Assembly: GCA_038373865.1 (NCBI GenBank)
Contig: JAXGGA010002188.1
Location: 62,001-126,000, forward strand
DNA: 64,000 bases
Source of the DNA: Uloborus plumipes
Lineage: Eukaryota > Arthropoda > Arachnida > Araneae > Uloboridae
Reading direction: 5' to 3'
Each line of letters begins with the position of its first letter. The stretch's first letter is position 1. Of this stretch, positions 60,623 through 64,000 are shown one piece after another. The translations under genes were made by a program, and so were the position numbers. The notes beneath the pieces are model-generated. The model had not been told where the DNA came from and searched no databases. It was given only the letters and a program-made list of their open reading frames with translations.

Positions 60623-60680
60623 GACCGGTTGGCTAAGAGCACGATGCTTTGGGAACGACTTGAGTTCGAATTTAGGAAGA
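60623..60680 (+). mobile_element. tRNA-like SINE head
   Basis: GGTTGGCTAAGAGCACGATG (A-box region) and TTGAGTTCGAATTTAGG (B box) have tRNA-like order and spacing. Stem pairing is poor. It is probably a SINE relic. Confidence 0.5.
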
Positions 60681-60689
60681 AATGTGTCG

Positions 60690-63380
60690 TTTTAATGTTT
60701 TTTTTTTTTTTTAAATCTTCAGTAGAATTATATTCCTACTTTCCATAATCACATATGCAATATTTCAAAGGCTTTTTTATTTTTATTTTTTCAGCTTAGT
60801 TAATAATTTTTGCATGTACGGCATAATTTTAGTAGTATTCATTTAAAGCATTTTTTTTTTTTTTCCGAAATCAGCGGAAAATAATCAAGCAACTCAAGTT
60901 CTTGCTGTGATTCAAAAAATTATTTAAACAACGTGTATTTGAATTCGTTCTGCCAAACGCGAATACTTTGCAAGGCTCAACTAGTCATGTATAGTAATTC
61001 TGTGTAATGATGTGAGAACGAATGCAGCGAGCTCGAAACTCGAAGTAATTTGAATGTTGGAGCTGCCTGCAGTTCTCGAGGGGATTAAAGCTTGTGGGAA
61101 AATTTACACTAAAAAAAATAAAAAAGGAAAAACGTTAAAAAATGTTTTTAAACTAATTGCAATTTCTTTATCATTTTTACAGGACATAAAGAAAAAAAAA
61201 GTTTTCCAAAAAAAGTAAATTCCATATTAGTCCTATATATTTCTAAAAATTCAAATTTGCATAGAGGAGAGACTTTTTTCCGCAAATTAGGTTTTATAAA
61301 TGACTTTATTTACCTTTCGCACAAATTTTAAAAAAAGTTGTAATTTTTATCAGTAGGGGGAAAATTGTCAATTTTTTCTAAGTAGAAATAATTGATGCTT
61401 GCCTAATTAGTTTAAAAACAAAAGCTTTTTTTTTCTCGAAACTTAACAGGGAACTTGTTTTTACTCCCTTCTATTTTCGACATTTTAATAAGAGTTATAC
61501 AGTGACATTATAATTAAAATCTCGTAAAAAGTTGAGGCGCTTCTAGTTAATTAAGATGTTTTTTTTTTTTGATCAAATGCAATTTTTCAGCATTAACTGG
61601 CAAGCATCATCTATCCTGAAAATATTATTACAAGAGAAGCATGATTAAATGTTTGGAATTTAGACTACAAACTGAGTTAAGACAGAGCGGAAAATATAAA
61701 AGCCATGTACTAGTACCAGTAATATGAGAGTACCACGGTGCACCAACGAGATATGGTCCACATCGTATTTCATTGTGTGCCAGGTTGCACATTAAGAGGT
61801 AGACTCCAAGCTGGGCTCAAGTCTAGTGTGGTATCTTCCCCAGAGCAATGTACCACTTCTGCAGAGCAATGTACCACTTCTCCAGACCACTGTCGGCCTT
61901 CTACCCCAGCCCCAGGAAGGCATTCGTGTGGTACAAGCTAAGGCTTTATCTAAGACTAAAAGTTGAAGAAAAGTACCAACGGTGTTCTTAATATAGTTAA
62001 TAGCCGCTTTTATCTAGCCGCCTAGGGCGGATCGGTGTACACCGCCTTTGAGTTGCAAAATTGTTGGCCACTCACTTGCTAAGCAGGATCCGACATTTCG
62101 AAGAAGAACCAAAGGAGAAAAATAAGTTTTAATTTTATATCTCCACTTATTAAAATCGTACCATTATGAAAATTAGTCATCATGTAGCTTGGAAAATTCC
62201 TCCTATTTTTATACCGGGCTCCATGGTTAGTTTAGTGGCGTTCGGGAGAAGTAAAAATGACATAGACGGATACGCTTAGTTTTTCAATATATCAGATAAA
62301 AGCTTTAAGAATCTCTGTGATAAGATTACTTACCCATCGTTTCTTTAATCTTCATTGATCACTATTAGCACACAAAACCATCAATATCATAGCTAAACTG
62401 AAAAAAAAAAGAAATAAAAAGATATGAGTATTTCCTTTTGCTGAAATGCAATAATGGGCATCTTATGTGCACCGGGCAGGTAAACAGCAGTAATGGCAAA
62501 TGTTTCGTTTAACTTTTTTTTTTCACATTTTGTCATCTATTATATGGTGCTACTCTAATAAGTTGACCTCCGACAATGACAAAGTTTATACCTCGTTTCC
62601 GGGTAATAGGAAAAGATAAACGACACTGAATTGAGTTGAGTTATTTTCGTAGCAGTTTCGCAAAAGTATTTCAGCCTAAATTTATGACAATTGCCATTTT
62701 CTTTTTTCCGAAAAAGGGAAACATTGACATTGTTGGAAGTCAACTTACCAGAGTAGCACTATTCTTCAACTTGCTTATGTAAACTTGCTTATTTGGTTTG
62801 CACTGAAAATAAAGCGCTAAAAGAACTGCAAATCCTGGAATTTTTCCTATTGTTTGGGGGGGAATGAAAAACGCGTTTCTTGAAATATCTCTAAAACGTG
62901 TTGTTGTAAATACTACGCTTTATCTGTCCCCTTCCCTTTTGATTTGAAAGTGACTTCTCTCTATTGGGTCACTTAACTATATATCTTTAGTAATAAAAAA
63001 ATGACTATTTTTCGATGTATTTAAATAACCAAGAACTAGTCGATTATTCTCCCGACTCCAGAAACATTTTTTAAAGCGCCCATTTATGAAGCAAGAAAAA
63101 CTTGAAAAAAGCGTAGGGAAAATCAAATGAGTTGGAAAATAATTAGTTTTTTAAATTATTCAATTAAAAACTCCAGGCTGGCTTTTAACAACAGCAAAAG
63201 ATTTTTTTAAACATTAAGAAAAAATATGTGCATCAAAAAATGAAAATATAACTGCGAGACTGAAACTCTCGGCTCTTTTCTTTGTAGAATACTTTATTTT
63301 ATTCAATTTACTCTATTTTAAGAATGAGGATAATTTTCCTTCGAACGTCGTTGGCATTTTAATTACTCCAGAGAGCCAGT
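60690..63380. other. 2.7-kb stretch without a recognised gene
   Basis: Mostly AT-rich. At 61738-61941 a GC-richer 67-codon frame has no ATG start (it opens with GTG). It includes an adjacent duplication of AGAGCAATGTACCACTTCT (about 61842-61882). No family is recognised. The rest shows no signal. Confidence 0.5.
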
Positions 63381-63830
63381 GCTGTAGTTAGGGGAAAAAA
63401 CTGTTTGGGGCAACTCACTTTTTTTAAGGGTGTGATCGGAAATAAAAGGTAGGCATATTTATTATTATTTCTCATAGTTTTAGGCAGCAATAAAACGCGT
63501 AAGTAAAATACAGGCATCATGAGAGAAAAAGTAACTTTGATGGAAATAGTCCAATAAACATTGTAACTATTAACACCTAAGCTCTGCTGTAGTTGGTAAA
63601 ACATGTTTGGGGAACTCACTTTTGTATGGATGTAATCGGAGGTAATCGGCAGACATAATTAAGATTAGTTTTTATCATTTTTGGTAACAATTAAAAAGCG
63701 AAAGTAAAACGCAGGTATTATGAGAGAAAATTTTAAAAGAAATAATCAAATAATCATTGTAATAAATTATCACGCTCAAGCTTTGCTGAATTGAGGGAAA
63801 AGTATTTAGGGGAACTCACGTTTTTTAAGT
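63381..63830 (+). repeat. Diverged ~205-bp tandem repeat, about 2.3 units
   Basis: Units start at about 63381, 63586 and 63785 with GCTG(T/A)A(G/T)TT..., each followed by GGGG(C)AACTCAC. Shared later blocks include ATGAGAGAAAA and TAATCATTGTAA/TAAACATTGTAA. Substitutions between units show an old duplication. Confidence 0.8.
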
Positions 63831-64000
63831 ATGGATGGTCAATGTCACGGTTGACGGATTTTTATTAGGTTACAAAAGTCGTCATATCACGTATGCCAGG
63901 TGAAGTTTCAAAAGCAAACATTTTTTAAAACCAAGTGCTTTGAAACTAATTTACATTACACATGTTTTAATTTGTAATTATTTGCGGAACAATGTTCTTT

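Noticed and set aside
61738..61941. Cys/Ser/Thr-rich 67-codon frame as a small secreted peptide gene
   Set aside because: No ATG, no signal peptide, and a 21-bp local duplication explains the repeated residues.

Overview
The window reads as non-coding DNA from an animal nuclear genome. It is strongly AT-rich, has long microsatellites, and is packed with DNA transposons and tRNA-derived SINE-like units. I recognise no host protein exon, rRNA or functional tRNA. The mix of families (Tc1/mariner, pogo/Tigger, piggyBac, hAT, Helitron, a solo LTR and several large foldbacks) fits an arthropod. The style of the Tc1 protein and of one multi-copy fossil protein makes a chelicerate such as a spider plausible, but that is inference.

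Layout. 0.1-5 kb: short tandem repeats and two direct copies of a ~507-bp repeat ending in a hairpin. 5.2-7 kb: a non-autonomous Helitron with both termini. 8-10.6 kb: a decayed pogo-like element abutting two CTGTAAAA-rich MITEs, one carrying a tRNA-derived insertion. 15.6-21 kb: two inverted copies of one TTAA-flanked piggyBac-type MITE bracket a perfect palindrome and a ~1.4-kb foldback; a hAT MITE with a perfect 8-bp duplication sits in one foldback arm. 23.6-27.4 kb: a piggyBac relic still encoding the C-terminal cysteine domain, a palindromic MITE and another TTAA MITE. 29.7-33.2 kb: a hAT-like pair of ends enclosing smaller elements, then a probable solo LTR. 33.85-35.07 kb: the only intact gene, a Tc1/mariner transposase inside an apparently complete transposon. 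36.1-36.9 kb: a fossil of a multi-copy protein family I recognise but cannot name. 38-44 kb: MITEs, a palindrome and a cluster of an identical 13-mer. 48.2-50.1 kb: a 1.9-kb element built from GTCAC/GTGAC words and internal tandem duplications. 51-64 kb: an orphan Helitron end, hAT and Tigger MITEs, SINE-like units, a 176-bp CA tract, a 1.5-kb foldback, another TTAA MITE and a ~205-bp tandem repeat.

Only the Tc1/mariner element looks capable of encoding its own mobility. The pogo, piggyBac and unnamed-family proteins are broken. The MITEs, foldbacks and Helitron would need enzymes from elsewhere. The nesting gives a relative order of events: foldback before hAT MITE; CTGTAAAA MITE before SINE; GTGAC element before SINE; SINE-like repeat before TTAA MITE near 60 kb.

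The most unusual items are the GTGAC element, the fossil at 36 kb, the dispersed-word clusters at 3.1-4.0 and 43.1-44.1 kb, and the DD36E spacing of the intact transposase.
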